Origin: an uncultured Caryophanales bacterium
Lineage (GTDB): Bacteria; Bacillota_I; Bacilli_A; Acholeplasmatales; Anaeroplasmataceae
Direction: 5' to 3'
Assembly: GCA_937885165.1 (NCBI GenBank)
Contig: CAKZZJ010000169.1
Coordinates: 1 to 19,352, forward strand
DNA length: 19,352 bases
In this document: in pieces, positions 5,789 through 13,703 of the stretch
Layout of the letters: each line of letters starts with the position of its first letter
Numbering within the stretch: position 1 is the first letter of the stretch
Made by a program: the position numbers and the translations under genes
The notes under the pieces: model-generated
The model's database searches: none
Told to the model about the DNA's origin: nothing
Seen by the model: only the letters and a program-made list of their open reading frames with translations

Positions 5789-7200
5789 TGGCTATTGATC
5801 CTAAGAAACATGAAATGCCTACTCAAGCACCAGAAGTTAGAGCGAAAAATTTTAAAGAAGTTGCATTAGGTTATACTGCAGAGATTGCAGTCGCAGAAGC
5901 TATAAGATGTTTAAATTGTAAAAACCGTCCTTGTGTATCTGGTTGTCCAGTTAACATTCAGATACCTGATTTTATTTCAAAAATAAAAGAAAAAGATTTC
6001 GAAGGTGCATACCAAATTATCTCTAAGACATCATCACTGCCTGCAGTTTGTGGTAGAGTATGTCCTCAGGAAACACAATGCGAAAGCAAATGTACTTTAG
6101 GTATTAAATTTGAACCAGTTGGTATTGGCCGTCTTGAAAGATTTGTTGCTGATTATCATAATGCCAACAGCAAGGTTGCCCCAGTTAAAGAAAAAGATAA
6201 TGGACATAAGGTTGCTATAGTTGGTTCTGGTCCATCAGGACTTACATGCGCTGGTGATTTAGCTAAACTTGGATACAACGTTACAATCTATGAAGCATTA
6301 CATACAGCTGGTGGAGTATTAGTTTATGGTATTCCTGAATTCAGATTACCAAAATCAATTGTTGCTAAAGAAGTTGAAACATTAAAGGAATTAGGTGTTG
6401 ATGTTGAAACTAATGTTGTTATCGGTAAAACATTAACAATCGATGAATTATTTGAAATGGGATATGAAGCAGTATTTGTTGGTTCAGGGGCTGGTCTTCC
6501 TAATTTTATGAACATTCCTGGAGAATCATATAAAGGCGTTTATTCAGCAAATGAGTTCTTAACTAGAAGCAACTTGATGAAATCATATAAAGAACATCCT
6601 GATACACCTATTATGAAAGGTGGTAGGGTTGCCGTAGTTGGTGGCGGTAATGTTGCTATGGATGCTGCAAGAACTGCTCTTAGATTAGGTGCTGAAAAGG
6701 TTTATATTATATACCGTCGTTCTTTAGAAGAACTTCCTGCACGTAAAGAAGAAGTTGAACATGCAATGGAAGAAGGTATTGAATTCAAATTATTATGTAA
6801 CCCAGTAGAAATATTAGGATATAATAATCCTGATAATCCTAGGGATGAAAAGAACGGGTTCGTTTCAGGAATTAAATGTATCAAAATGGAATTGGGTGAA
6901 CCAGATCAGAATGGCAGAAGACGTCCTGTTCCTGTTAAAGATTCTGAATTCGTAATGGATATGGATGTTGTAATCATGTCTATTGGTACATCTCCTAACC
7001 CATTAATCAAAGATACAACTAAAGGCCTTGAAGTAAATTCACATGGTGGGATTATTGTTAATGAAAAGGGTCTTACTTCACGTGCCAATGTATATGCAGG
7101 TGGCGATGCAGTTACAGGTGCTGCAACAGTTATTTCAGCAATGGGTGCCGGTAAAGTAGCTGCCAAAGCAATCAATGAATATTTTACTAAAGGTGAATAA
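5788..7200 (+). CDS. nfnB: NfnB/GltA-type NADPH oxidoreductase subunit (4Fe-4S flavoprotein)
   Basis: 470-residue protein matching NfnB and the GltD-like small subunit of glutamate synthase in length and motifs. The N-terminus carries two cysteine groups, C41/C44/C49/C53 and C88/C92/C98/C102, for two [4Fe-4S] clusters. FAD binding is at GSGPSG (146-151), NADPH binding at GGGNVAMDAAR (285-295), and a final FAD motif at GGDAVTGAATVISAMGAG (about 441-458). Paired with NfnA it should perform flavin-based electron bifurcation: 2 NADP+ + NADH + reduced ferredoxin to 2 NADPH. The ATAATG overlap and GGGAGG inside nfnA show translational coupling. No glutamate synthase large subunit is present, which supports Nfn over GltBD. 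Automatic annotation would often call it gltA. Confidence 0.88.
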   Translation: MAIDPKKHEMPTQAPEVRAKNFKEVALGYTAEIAVAEAIRCLNCKNRPCVSGCPVNIQIPDFISKIKEKDFEGAYQIISKTSSLPAVCGRVCPQETQCESKCTLGIKFEPVGIGRLERFVADYHNANSKVAPVKEKDNGHKVAIVGSGPSGLTCAGDLAKLGYNVTIYEALHTAGGVLVYGIPEFRLPKSIVAKEVETLKELGVDVETNVVIGKTLTIDELFEMGYEAVFVGSGAGLPNFMNIPGESYKGVYSANEFLTRSNLMKSYKEHPDTPIMKGGRVAVVGGGNVAMDAARTALRLGAEKVYIIYRRSLEELPARKEEVEHAMEEGIEFKLLCNPVEILGYNNPDNPRDEKNGFVSGIKCIKMELGEPDQNGRRRPVPVKDSEFVMDMDVVIMSIGTSPNPLIKDTTKGLEVNSHGGIIVNEKGLTSRANVYAGGDAVTGAATVISAMGAGKVAAKAINEYFTKGE

Positions 7201-7211
7201 AAACAATATCT

Positions 7212-7254
7212 AAAAAAAGGGATGTTAGATTTTAAATCTTTCATCCTTTTTTAA
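7212..7254 (+). terminator. nfnAB terminator
   Basis: AAAAAAAGGGATGTTAGATT (about 7212-7231) pairs imperfectly with AAATCTTTCATCCTTTTTT (about 7234-7252), ending in a T-run. Confidence 0.75.
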
Positions 7255-7305
7255 TAAAAAAAACACTGATTCTATAACTTACCTAAAATTAAATTAGGCC
7301 TGACA

Positions 7306-7334
7306 TTGATTTTAATTTTGTTTTATTATATAAT
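7306..7334 (+). promoter_or_regulatory. Diguanylate cyclase gene promoter
   Basis: TTGATT (7306-7311) and a consensus TATAAT (7329-7334) are 17 bases apart. The leader of about 35 bases ends in AAAGGAG (7362-7368), a good RBS for the ATG at 7377. A short inverted repeat CCTAA/TTAGG (7282-7298) lies just upstream of the -35. Confidence 0.65.
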
Positions 7335-7376
7335 TCAATTAGTTATTATGGTTTTAGCATAAAAGGAGTTGATTTT

Positions 7377-8417
7377 ATGCAAAGCGTTGAAGAAAAAAAA
7401 GCTCACTATAAAGCGGTATTAGTTGCTTGTTATTCAGCAGACTTGTTGTATTTTTTACTTCATATATTGTATATGATCCTTTTTATATTGGCTAAAACTT
7501 ATATATTGTTATATATAAATATTGCAAGTCTTTTATTATATGTATCAATTATTTATTTAATAAAAAAAGACAAATATTTTATGTTTGCTTTAGTTTGTGG
7601 TAATGAATTTTTAATTTTCACATCAGTTGCTACGATATTATGTGGATTAGATTCAGGCTTCCTTTTAACATTGATTGGAATTTGTGTTGCATCCTATTTT
7701 GCTGCATATTTTTCATCCGACAAAAGACGCAAGTTAAGAAATCCAGTGACATGGACCATCATTTCTACAGTTGTTTTTCTAGGTGTTTATTTTTATTCGA
7801 GATTTAATACCCCGTATTATGAACTTGAATCTTGGGTTTCAACAACATTGTTTGCTATACATGTCGTGATTGTATTTATATTAATTACTTTATATTTATC
7901 AATATTCTTACTGTACGCACATAAACTTGAAGGTAAATTATTAAATGAATCAAAAATAGATAATTTAACTCAGACTCATAATAGATATGATTTATATAAT
8001 TATCTTGATTCAATTGACGATAAAAAAGATTATGTTCTTGCGATGATCGATATAGATGATTTCAAGAAAGTAAATGATATATATGGCCATATAGCAGGAG
8101 ATTTTATTTTAAAAGAAATAGTTAAAATTGCTAAAAAGACAATGACTAATTCTCTTATATTTAGATATGGAGGAGAAGAATTTATAATCATAAAGAAGAT
8201 GTATAGTTATTATACTGGCGCTGTGAACGAACTTGATAAATTTAGAAAAAACGTTGAAGAAAGAGACTTCAATTTTAATGGAACAACATTAAAAGTAACT
8301 ATAACAATTGGTGTTCAAAGATATGTTGAAGGAATAAAAAATGAAGCATGGATTAATGCTGCAGATGAAAAATTATACAAAGGAAAAAACAATGGTAAAA
8401 ACCAGACAGTAAGATAA
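7377..8417 (+). CDS. Membrane-bound GGDEF diguanylate cyclase
   Basis: 346 residues. The N-terminal half has about six hydrophobic segments (about 24-44, 45-62, 68-88, 90-112, 124-142 and 157-181), followed by a GGDEF domain: LTQTHNRYDL (197-206, the LTGLxNR start), MIDIDDFKKVND (223-234, metal and substrate residues) and the intact active site RYGGEEF (263-269). It should make cyclic di-GMP from two GTP at the inner face of the membrane, under control of a signal sensed by the membrane part. No RxxD inhibitory site precedes GGEEF, so it probably lacks I-site product inhibition. No EAL or HD-GYP partner is in the window. Single gene with its own promoter, sharing a terminator with the convergent MATE gene. 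Confidence 0.9.
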   Translation: MQSVEEKKAHYKAVLVACYSADLLYFLLHILYMILFILAKTYILLYINIASLLLYVSIIYLIKKDKYFMFALVCGNEFLIFTSVATILCGLDSGFLLTLIGICVASYFAAYFSSDKRRKLRNPVTWTIISTVVFLGVYFYSRFNTPYYELESWVSTTLFAIHVVIVFILITLYLSIFLLYAHKLEGKLLNESKIDNLTQTHNRYDLYNYLDSIDDKKDYVLAMIDIDDFKKVNDIYGHIAGDFILKEIVKIAKKTMTNSLIFRYGGEEFIIIKKMYSYYTGAVNELDKFRKNVEERDFNFNGTTLKVTITIGVQRYVEGIKNEAWINAADEKLYKGKNNGKNQTVR

Positions 8418-8443
8418 AAAATGAGGAGAAATCCTCATTTTTT
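8416..8443. terminator. Bidirectional terminator between the GGDEF and MATE genes
   Basis: ATGAGGA (8421-8427) pairs with TCCTCAT (8432-8438) around a GAAA tetraloop. An A-run to the left and a T-run to the right make it work in both directions, and it overlaps the stop codons of both genes. Confidence 0.85.
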
Positions 8444-9815
8444 ATTCTTCAGAAGGCGCTATTGCTTTTGCAAATGGTTTTTTTGAAATTATTAATGCAA
8501 TTACGGCAGTTAAAAATTCACTTATTATAAATGTTATCCAAAACAAGTTTGATACATTTTCGCTTAATGTAAATAAATAAGCGATGGGAAAGAAAAATAT
8601 TACTAATCTAAACAAAGATAATAAAAGTGGGAATAGTGAATATCTTAAGCCTTGCAATATACCTTGGATGGCAATAGTGATACCCATAAATACATATGAT
8701 ATCGATGATATTCTTATGGCTACAACACATAAATTCTTAATTTCATCATTTGTGCTATCGGATGCAATATTAAATAATTTAGCTATAGGTTCTGCTAATG
8801 CTTCATATAATATTGTTATTATTAACGAAACAATTATACTTGATATAATTCCATATTTATAAATCTCTTTTAACCTTCTTTTATTATTTGCACCCTTAGT
8901 AAAGCTTGTTAAAGTAATTAAGGCATTACTTAAGCCAAATAATGCGAAAAGAGGAATCTGGCCTATTTTATAATATATACCGAATGTATTTTGCATTAAT
9001 GTAGGATTATATTTAGTTGTGCCTAAGATAAGATTAACACCAAACATCATAACAGAAAGAAGTGCCTGCATTAAAGCGGCGCTACCGCCGATGAAATAAA
9101 TACTTTTGATGATTTTAAAATTGGGAAGTAGCGTTTTAATGCTATTTTTAACTTCCTTGTTGATTGTATAATGGAATATAACTACCAACAAGAAAGATAA
9201 TATTTGACCGATTATAGTTGCATATGCTGCACCTTCAATCCCCATATCAAGCGGATAGATAAATACATAATCAAGAATGATATTAGTTATAGCTCCTGAA
9301 ATCTGTGCTATCATTGTGTGTAATGTTTTACCATTTGCCTGCAAAAATCTTTCATAAATTGTAAAACCAACACTACCAATTGATAATGCACAGACAATTT
9401 TTAAATATGATGCTGCCATATTTAATACATCTTCATCACTTGTCTGGAAGCTTATAAATGGTTTGCTTAAAAATAATCCGAATATTAAAAATATCAAAAA
9501 TATTATTATCAGCAAGAATATTGAATTTCCTGTTACTTTTTTAACACCTTCATCATTTTTTTCTCCTAAGAATTTAGAAAGTAAAGCATTTATTCCTATA
9601 CCCGTTCCTACGCCTACTGCAATCATAAATATTTGAACTGGAAAAGAAAATGTCAGTGCCAAATTAGCCTTAGGACCCATGATTGGATCCATGTTGATAA
9701 CAAACGCGGTATCAATGATATTATACAAGGCTTGTAAAACCATAGAAATAATCATAGGTATACCAGTTATCCATATTAGTTTTTTAATTTTTGTTTCTCT
9801 TAAATCTGTTTTCAT
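8442..9815 (-). CDS. MATE family multidrug/Na+ antiporter
   Basis: 457 residues with about twelve membrane segments in two halves, the standard MATE size. The N-terminus LIWITGIPMIISMVLQALYN followed by IIDTAFV is the typical first helix of DinF/NorM-like bacterial MATE proteins, which export cationic drugs or metabolites in exchange for Na+ or H+. The start at ATG 9815-9813 is chosen because GGAGTAAT precedes it directly. An in-frame extension to 9908 would run through the promoter and the leader hairpin and is rejected. It is transcribed alone, divergently from serS, and its leader holds a terminator-like hairpin, so expression is probably controlled after initiation. The substrate is not predictable. 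Confidence 0.9.
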   Translation of the reverse strand: MKTDLRETKIKKLIWITGIPMIISMVLQALYNIIDTAFVINMDPIMGPKANLALTFSFPVQIFMIAVGVGTGIGINALLSKFLGEKNDEGVKKVTGNSIFLLIIIFLIFLIFGLFLSKPFISFQTSDEDVLNMAASYLKIVCALSIGSVGFTIYERFLQANGKTLHTMIAQISGAITNIILDYVFIYPLDMGIEGAAYATIIGQILSFLLVVIFHYTINKEVKNSIKTLLPNFKIIKSIYFIGGSAALMQALLSVMMFGVNLILGTTKYNPTLMQNTFGIYYKIGQIPLFALFGLSNALITLTSFTKGANNKRRLKEIYKYGIISSIIVSLIITILYEALAEPIAKLFNIASDSTNDEIKNLCVVAIRISSISYVFMGITIAIQGILQGLRYSLFPLLLSLFRLVIFFFPIAYLFTLSENVSNLFWITFIISEFLTAVIALIISKKPFAKAIAPSEE

Positions 9816-9823
9816 ATTACTCC

Positions 9824-9861
9824 AAAAAAATAAGCGTAAATCCAAAGCTGGACTTACGCTT
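9824..9861 (-). promoter_or_regulatory. Attenuator-like hairpin in the MATE leader
   Basis: Read on the minus strand, AAGCGTAAGTCC (9861-9850) pairs with GGATTTACGCTT (9843-9832) with one G-U pair and a 6-base loop, followed by ATTTTTTT (to 9824) and then the GGAG RBS. This is a full intrinsic terminator placed between promoter and start codon. An AAAGC just upstream can pair with the loop GCTTT, giving a possible alternative fold. The predicted leader is only about 58 bases. It matches no riboswitch class that I recognise. Confidence 0.65.
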
Positions 9862-9879
9862 TCGCTACTCACTAGGCAT

Positions 9880-9908
9880 ATTTTATCAAATTTAAAAATT
9901 TCTTGCAA
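9880..9908 (-). promoter_or_regulatory. MATE gene promoter
   Basis: On the minus strand, TTGCAA (9908-9903) and TAAAAT (9885-9880) are 17 bases apart. Transcription should start near 9873, upstream of the leader hairpin. Confidence 0.7.
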
Positions 9909-9981
9909 GAAAAATTTTTTTAAACTTCGTATGTATAAAAGTCATTAAAATAAAAAAATTATAGCATTAATTTCTATTTAA

Positions 9982-9990
9982 TGATATAAT
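9982..9990 (+). promoter_or_regulatory. serS extended -10 promoter
   Basis: TGATATAAT is an extended -10 (TGnTATAAT). The -35 region is weak, as is common when the -10 is extended. The start should be near 9997, at the head of the T-box leader. Confidence 0.6.
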
Positions 9991-9997
9991 TAACGAG

Positions 9998-10185
9998 TAA
10001 AAGCTTAAGTGATTGGACTTAGTAGTTTAGTTAAGTAAATTTAAGAGAGAAGCTGTTTGGTGAAAAGCTTTATTTACACTAGATGAATCTACCCATGATA
10101 AGCATCCCCTAATTAAGAGCTGAAGGAATTCAGAAGTAAGGTGGCACCGCGATTATATCGTCCTTACATTGTAAGGATTTTTTTT
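9998..10185 (+). promoter_or_regulatory. T-box leader of serS (tRNA-Ser sensing)
   Basis: The conserved T-box sequence AAGGTGGCACCGCG is at 10138-10151. Upstream are the AGAGA and TTTGGTGAAAAGC distal elements of stem I (about 10043-10068) and a specifier context GAA-TCT-ACC, with TCT (Ser) at 10088-10090. The intrinsic terminator is TCCTTAC/GTAAGGA (10161-10177) followed by an eight-base T-run. Uncharged tRNA-Ser should pair with the specifier and with the T-box bulge, favouring the antiterminator and raising serS expression when serylation falls. The gene downstream agrees with the specifier. Confidence 0.9.
10161..10185 (+). terminator. T-box regulated terminator
   Basis: Seven-base-pair perfect stem with an ATT loop and a T-run; it is the OFF state of the serS leader. 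Confidence 0.85.
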
Positions 10186-10221
10186 ATTTTATAAATCCTA
10201 ATAAAAGAAAGAAGGAATAAA

Positions 10222-11508
10222 ATGTTAGATATTAAATTTATAAGAGAAAACCCAGAAATAGTTAAAGAAAACATCAAAAAGAAGTATCAGTTTGAAAAAT
10301 TAGTCTTAGTTGATGAAGCAATTGAAATTGATAAAAAAATTAGAACGCTTAAAGTAGAAACAGAAACGTTAAGAGCTCAAAGAAATGAATTATCAAAAAA
10401 TATTGGTTTACTTATGCGCGAAGGCAAAAAGGAAGAAGCAGAATTAATCAAGAAAAAGGTTACTGATGGTAATAACCGTATTGCCGAAATCGAGCCCGAG
10501 ATTGCTAATTTAGAAAAAGAATTGAACAAAAGAATGCTTGTAATTCCTAATATTATTGATGCATCCGTTCCTCTTGGTGAAGATGATACGCATAATGTTG
10601 AAAATGAAAAATTTGGTGAACCTGTAGTTCCAAATTATGAAATACCATATCATGCTGATATTATTGCTCGTTTTAATGGTCTTGACAAGGATGCATCAGG
10701 AAGAACATCAGGTAATGGATTTTATTTTCTATGTGGTCCAATTGCCCAGCTACATTCAGCAATGCTTGCTTATGCAAGAGATTTTATGATTAGAGAGGGT
10801 TTTACTTATGTAATACCACCATTTATGATTCATTCTGATGTTGTCAATGGTGTAATGAGTTTTAAAGAAATGGAAAACATGATGTATAAAATTGAAGGAG
10901 AAGATTTATATTTAATCGGTACTTCAGAACACTCAATGATAGGTAGATTTAAAGATCAGATAATTAAAGAAAATGAATTACCTATTACGCTGACTTCATA
11001 TTCACCATGTTTTAGAAAAGAAGTAGGTGCCCACGGAATTGAAGAACGTGGTATCTATAGAGTTCATCAGTTCGAAAAAGAAGAAATGATTGTTATTTGT
11101 AAGCCAGAAGATTCTATGAACTGGTATAATAAAATGTGGAAATTCACTGTTGATTTCTTCAGGTCACTTGATGTTCCTGTAAGAACACTTGAATGCTGCA
11201 GTGGAGATTTAGCTGACCTAAAAGTTAAATCATGCGACATTGAAGCCTGGAGCCCACGTCAAAAAAAATATTTCGAGGTTGGTTCTTGTTCAACACTTGG
11301 TGATGCTCAGGCAAGACGTCTTGCTATAAGAAGCAAAGGAGAAGGAAAAACTGAACTTGTTCACACACTAAACAATACAGTTTGTGCATCTCCTCGTGGT
11401 CTGATTGCTGTAATTGAGAACAATTATCAGGAAGATGGTTCAGTTTTAGTTCCAAAACCACTTAGAATGTATATGGGCGGAATGGAAGAAATTAAACCAG
11501 TTAAATAA
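10222..11508 (+). CDS. serS: Seryl-tRNA synthetase
   Basis: 428 residues, standard for class II SerRS, which charges tRNA-Ser with serine. The N-terminal coiled-coil arm spans about 27-105. The catalytic core has motif 2 FRKEVGAHG...RVHQFEKEEM (264-289) and motif 3 near LNNTVCASPRGLIAVIENNY (383-402). Segments TSEHSMIGRF (234-243), GDLADLKVKSCDIEAWSPRQ (328-347) and VGSCSTLGDAQARRL (353-367) are closer to the variant SerRS form seen in some anaerobes and archaea than to the common TAEVPL type. RBS AGAAGG precedes the ATG. Transcription is controlled by the T-box and ends at the hairpin after the gene. Confidence 0.95.
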   Translation: MLDIKFIRENPEIVKENIKKKYQFEKLVLVDEAIEIDKKIRTLKVETETLRAQRNELSKNIGLLMREGKKEEAELIKKKVTDGNNRIAEIEPEIANLEKELNKRMLVIPNIIDASVPLGEDDTHNVENEKFGEPVVPNYEIPYHADIIARFNGLDKDASGRTSGNGFYFLCGPIAQLHSAMLAYARDFMIREGFTYVIPPFMIHSDVVNGVMSFKEMENMMYKIEGEDLYLIGTSEHSMIGRFKDQIIKENELPITLTSYSPCFRKEVGAHGIEERGIYRVHQFEKEEMIVICKPEDSMNWYNKMWKFTVDFFRSLDVPVRTLECCSGDLADLKVKSCDIEAWSPRQKKYFEVGSCSTLGDAQARRLAIRSKGEGKTELVHTLNNTVCASPRGLIAVIENNYQEDGSVLVPKPLRMYMGGMEEIKPVK

Positions 11509-11519
11509 CAAAAAATATG

Positions 11520-11551
11520 AAAGATTTAAGAAGTGATTTTTAAATCTTTTT
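11520..11551 (+). terminator. serS terminator
   Basis: AAAGATTTA (11520-11528) pairs with TAAATCTTT (11541-11549), followed by T-rich sequence. Only about 30 bases then separate it from the next ATG, so the downstream unit depends on a promoter inside this gap (a weak TAAAAT at 11558-11563) or on read-through. Confidence 0.7.
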
Positions 11552-11581
11552 CTTAAATAAAATAAAGGGCGGAAAATTTTT

Positions 11582-13702
11582 ATGATAAGACTTGAAAATG
11601 TATCTAAATATTATAGAAATTCATCAATTGCGACAAAAGGCTTAGATAATATATCGCTTAATTTAAATAAGGGAGAAATAGTTGCCATAACTGGTGAATC
11701 AGGAAGTGGTAAATCAACTTTATTAAACGTGATTTCCAAAATAGATAATTTTGATGAGGGTGAAATATATTATAAAGGTAACGAAACATCATATTTTAAC
11801 ATCGATGATATGGAACAGTTTAGGAAAAATAAAATAGGCTTTATTTTTCAAAACTACAATATCATTGAATCTTATACTGTGCTTGAAAATGTAATGGTAC
11901 CGCTTCTAATAAATGGTGTAGATAAAAAAGAAGCCAAAAAGGAAGCAACCAAACTAGTAAAAAAAGTTGGTCTTGAAAAAAGAATAAATCACAAAGGTAC
12001 AGAATTATCCGGTGGAGAAAAACAAAGATGTGTTATTGCAAGGGCGCTCGCTTCAAAATCAGAAGTGCTTGCATGTGATGAGGCAACCGGTAATCTTGAT
12101 TCTGAAACATCTAAAGAAATAATTAAATTAATCAAGGACGTCAGCGAAGATAAATTAGTGCTTATTGTCACACATAATTTTGATGAAGTTAAGGATATAG
12201 TAACTAGAAAAATCAAACTTCATGATGGTAGAATAATAGAAGATTATTATTTAAAAGATTATAAAGGCGAAGAAGAAAATGAAGAACTTGATTTAGATTA
12301 TGTTCCAATAAAAAGAAAAACAGATTTTTTAGTTGCGACGAATAATCTTTTATCAACACCAAAGAAAACTATATTTTCAGTTATAATATTTTTGGTGGTA
12401 TCCTTTATTGCCTTACTACTATTTCAGTTTATCTCAACTTCAGTAAATGATACTGGAACAACAACAAATAGTTTTATATATAAAGGAGATAATAAACTTA
12501 TAGCCTATAATGAAAATAATGACATATTAAATATAGATGTAATAAAAAATATTACTGATAAATATGTAGTCAATCCTTTTTATGAAAGCTCTAGTTTATC
12601 TATGCCAACTTCAGAAGTGGTTATAACAAAAGATAATTATTCTGAAATCGGTGGTTATTATTCGCGCCATTCTTATCGTAGTTTTGGATATGAAACTTAC
12701 CCTACTAATGTAAATGACAATACACTTTCTTTAGGTAGAATGCCAGAAAACGAAAATGAAGTCATATTACTAACTAATGAAACAGATAAAGATGAAATAA
12801 AAGAAAAATTTTATAATTATTACATTCCGATTGTATTTTCTAAAGATGAAATTGAGAATTTTCAAATTGTTGGTATAGAAATAAGGGATGATGTATTAGA
12901 TTATGTAATAACTGGATCTGATAAATTTCAAAAATATTATAAAATGAAATTTATGTCTAATCAGCTGGATTTTATAATCAATGATAACATCTTATTAACA
13001 GCTGAACTTTCTATGAATGAAAAAACTAAAGTCATAACCAATAAAGATATAACTAAATTAGATGCTTATTACATGAATTATCTTCTTTTTGATTTTAGTG
13101 ATATTGAAATAGAAAAAACAACTGAAGATATATCCAAAATTATTATCGGTTATGATTTTTGTGATTATATAGAAAAAAATCCGTATGAAATATCAGTATA
13201 TGGAGATGTTTATAGTCTTAAGAGAAGGTTAAATAATAATAATATTTCTTATATTAACCCTGAAACATATTCTGATTACGAGATTGCTATATACACATTC
13301 ATTTATAAATTAGTTTCATATTTCTTTATTGTATTAGCGAGTGGTTCAATGGTTTTAATTTATTTTATAACCTATCTAATTATTTCTAGGATTTATGCAT
13401 CAAAACAGGCATCATATGCGATATTTAGAACCTTAGGTGTAACAAAGAAGGATATGAATAGAATCAGTAGATATGAACTTATGACTGAAGTTATCTTTTC
13501 ATCAGTATTTGTTTATTTCTTATTCTTTATTTTAGGGAAGACAATAAATAATTCATTCTTTAATACATTTAAGCATATAGACGTGTTTGTAACAATTTGG
13601 TATTTCGTTATATTATTTGGTCTTGGATTGCTGTTAGCGTTAAGATTTAATAGGAGATTGTTTAAATTAACTGTTAATTCAACATTAAAGGCAGGTGCTT
13701 GA
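11582..13702 (+). CDS. ABC transporter, ATPase fused to FtsX/MacB-type permease (first of pair)
   Basis: 706 residues. Residues 1 to about 220 form an ABC ATPase of the LolD/MacB group: Walker A GESGSGKST (38-46), Q-loop FQNYN (89-93), signature LSGGEKQR (142-149), Walker B VLACDEATGNLD (162-173) and the switch His198. The Walker B is unusual because DEPTG is DEATG, but the catalytic Asp-Glu remain. The permease has TM1 at about 264-284, an outside domain of about 290 residues (containing the MacB-type phrase LGRMPENENEVIL), then TM2 at about 575-600, TM3 at 636-653 and TM4 at 669-689. This is the mechanotransmission-type layout, which works in the membrane on envelope peptides, lipids or antibiotics. 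It overlaps or abuts the next gene, and the two probably form a heterodimer. Confidence 0.88.
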   Translation: MIRLENVSKYYRNSSIATKGLDNISLNLNKGEIVAITGESGSGKSTLLNVISKIDNFDEGEIYYKGNETSYFNIDDMEQFRKNKIGFIFQNYNIIESYTVLENVMVPLLINGVDKKEAKKEATKLVKKVGLEKRINHKGTELSGGEKQRCVIARALASKSEVLACDEATGNLDSETSKEIIKLIKDVSEDKLVLIVTHNFDEVKDIVTRKIKLHDGRIIEDYYLKDYKGEEENEELDLDYVPIKRKTDFLVATNNLLSTPKKTIFSVIIFLVVSFIALLLFQFISTSVNDTGTTTNSFIYKGDNKLIAYNENNDILNIDVIKNITDKYVVNPFYESSSLSMPTSEVVITKDNYSEIGGYYSRHSYRSFGYETYPTNVNDNTLSLGRMPENENEVILLTNETDKDEIKEKFYNYYIPIVFSKDEIENFQIVGIEIRDDVLDYVITGSDKFQKYYKMKFMSNQLDFIINDNILLTAELSMNEKTKVITNKDITKLDAYYMNYLLFDFSDIEIEKTTEDISKIIIGYDFCDYIEKNPYEISVYGDVYSLKRRLNNNNISYINPETYSDYEIAIYTFIYKLVSYFFIVLASGSMVLIYFITYLIISRIYASKQASYAIFRTLGVTKKDMNRISRYELMTEVIFSSVFVYFLFFILGKTINNSFFNTFKHIDVFVTIWYFVILFGLGLLLALRFNRRLFKLTVNSTLKAGA

Positions 13703-13703
13703 G

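Noticed and set aside
8584..8862. Plus-strand open frame inside the MATE gene
   Set aside because: Shadow of a strongly supported membrane protein on the minus strand.
9865..9879. Leader peptide ATG-CCT-AGT-GAG-TAG before the MATE gene
   Set aside because: Its ATG directly abuts the -10 hexamer and lies upstream of the predicted transcription start; there is no RBS.
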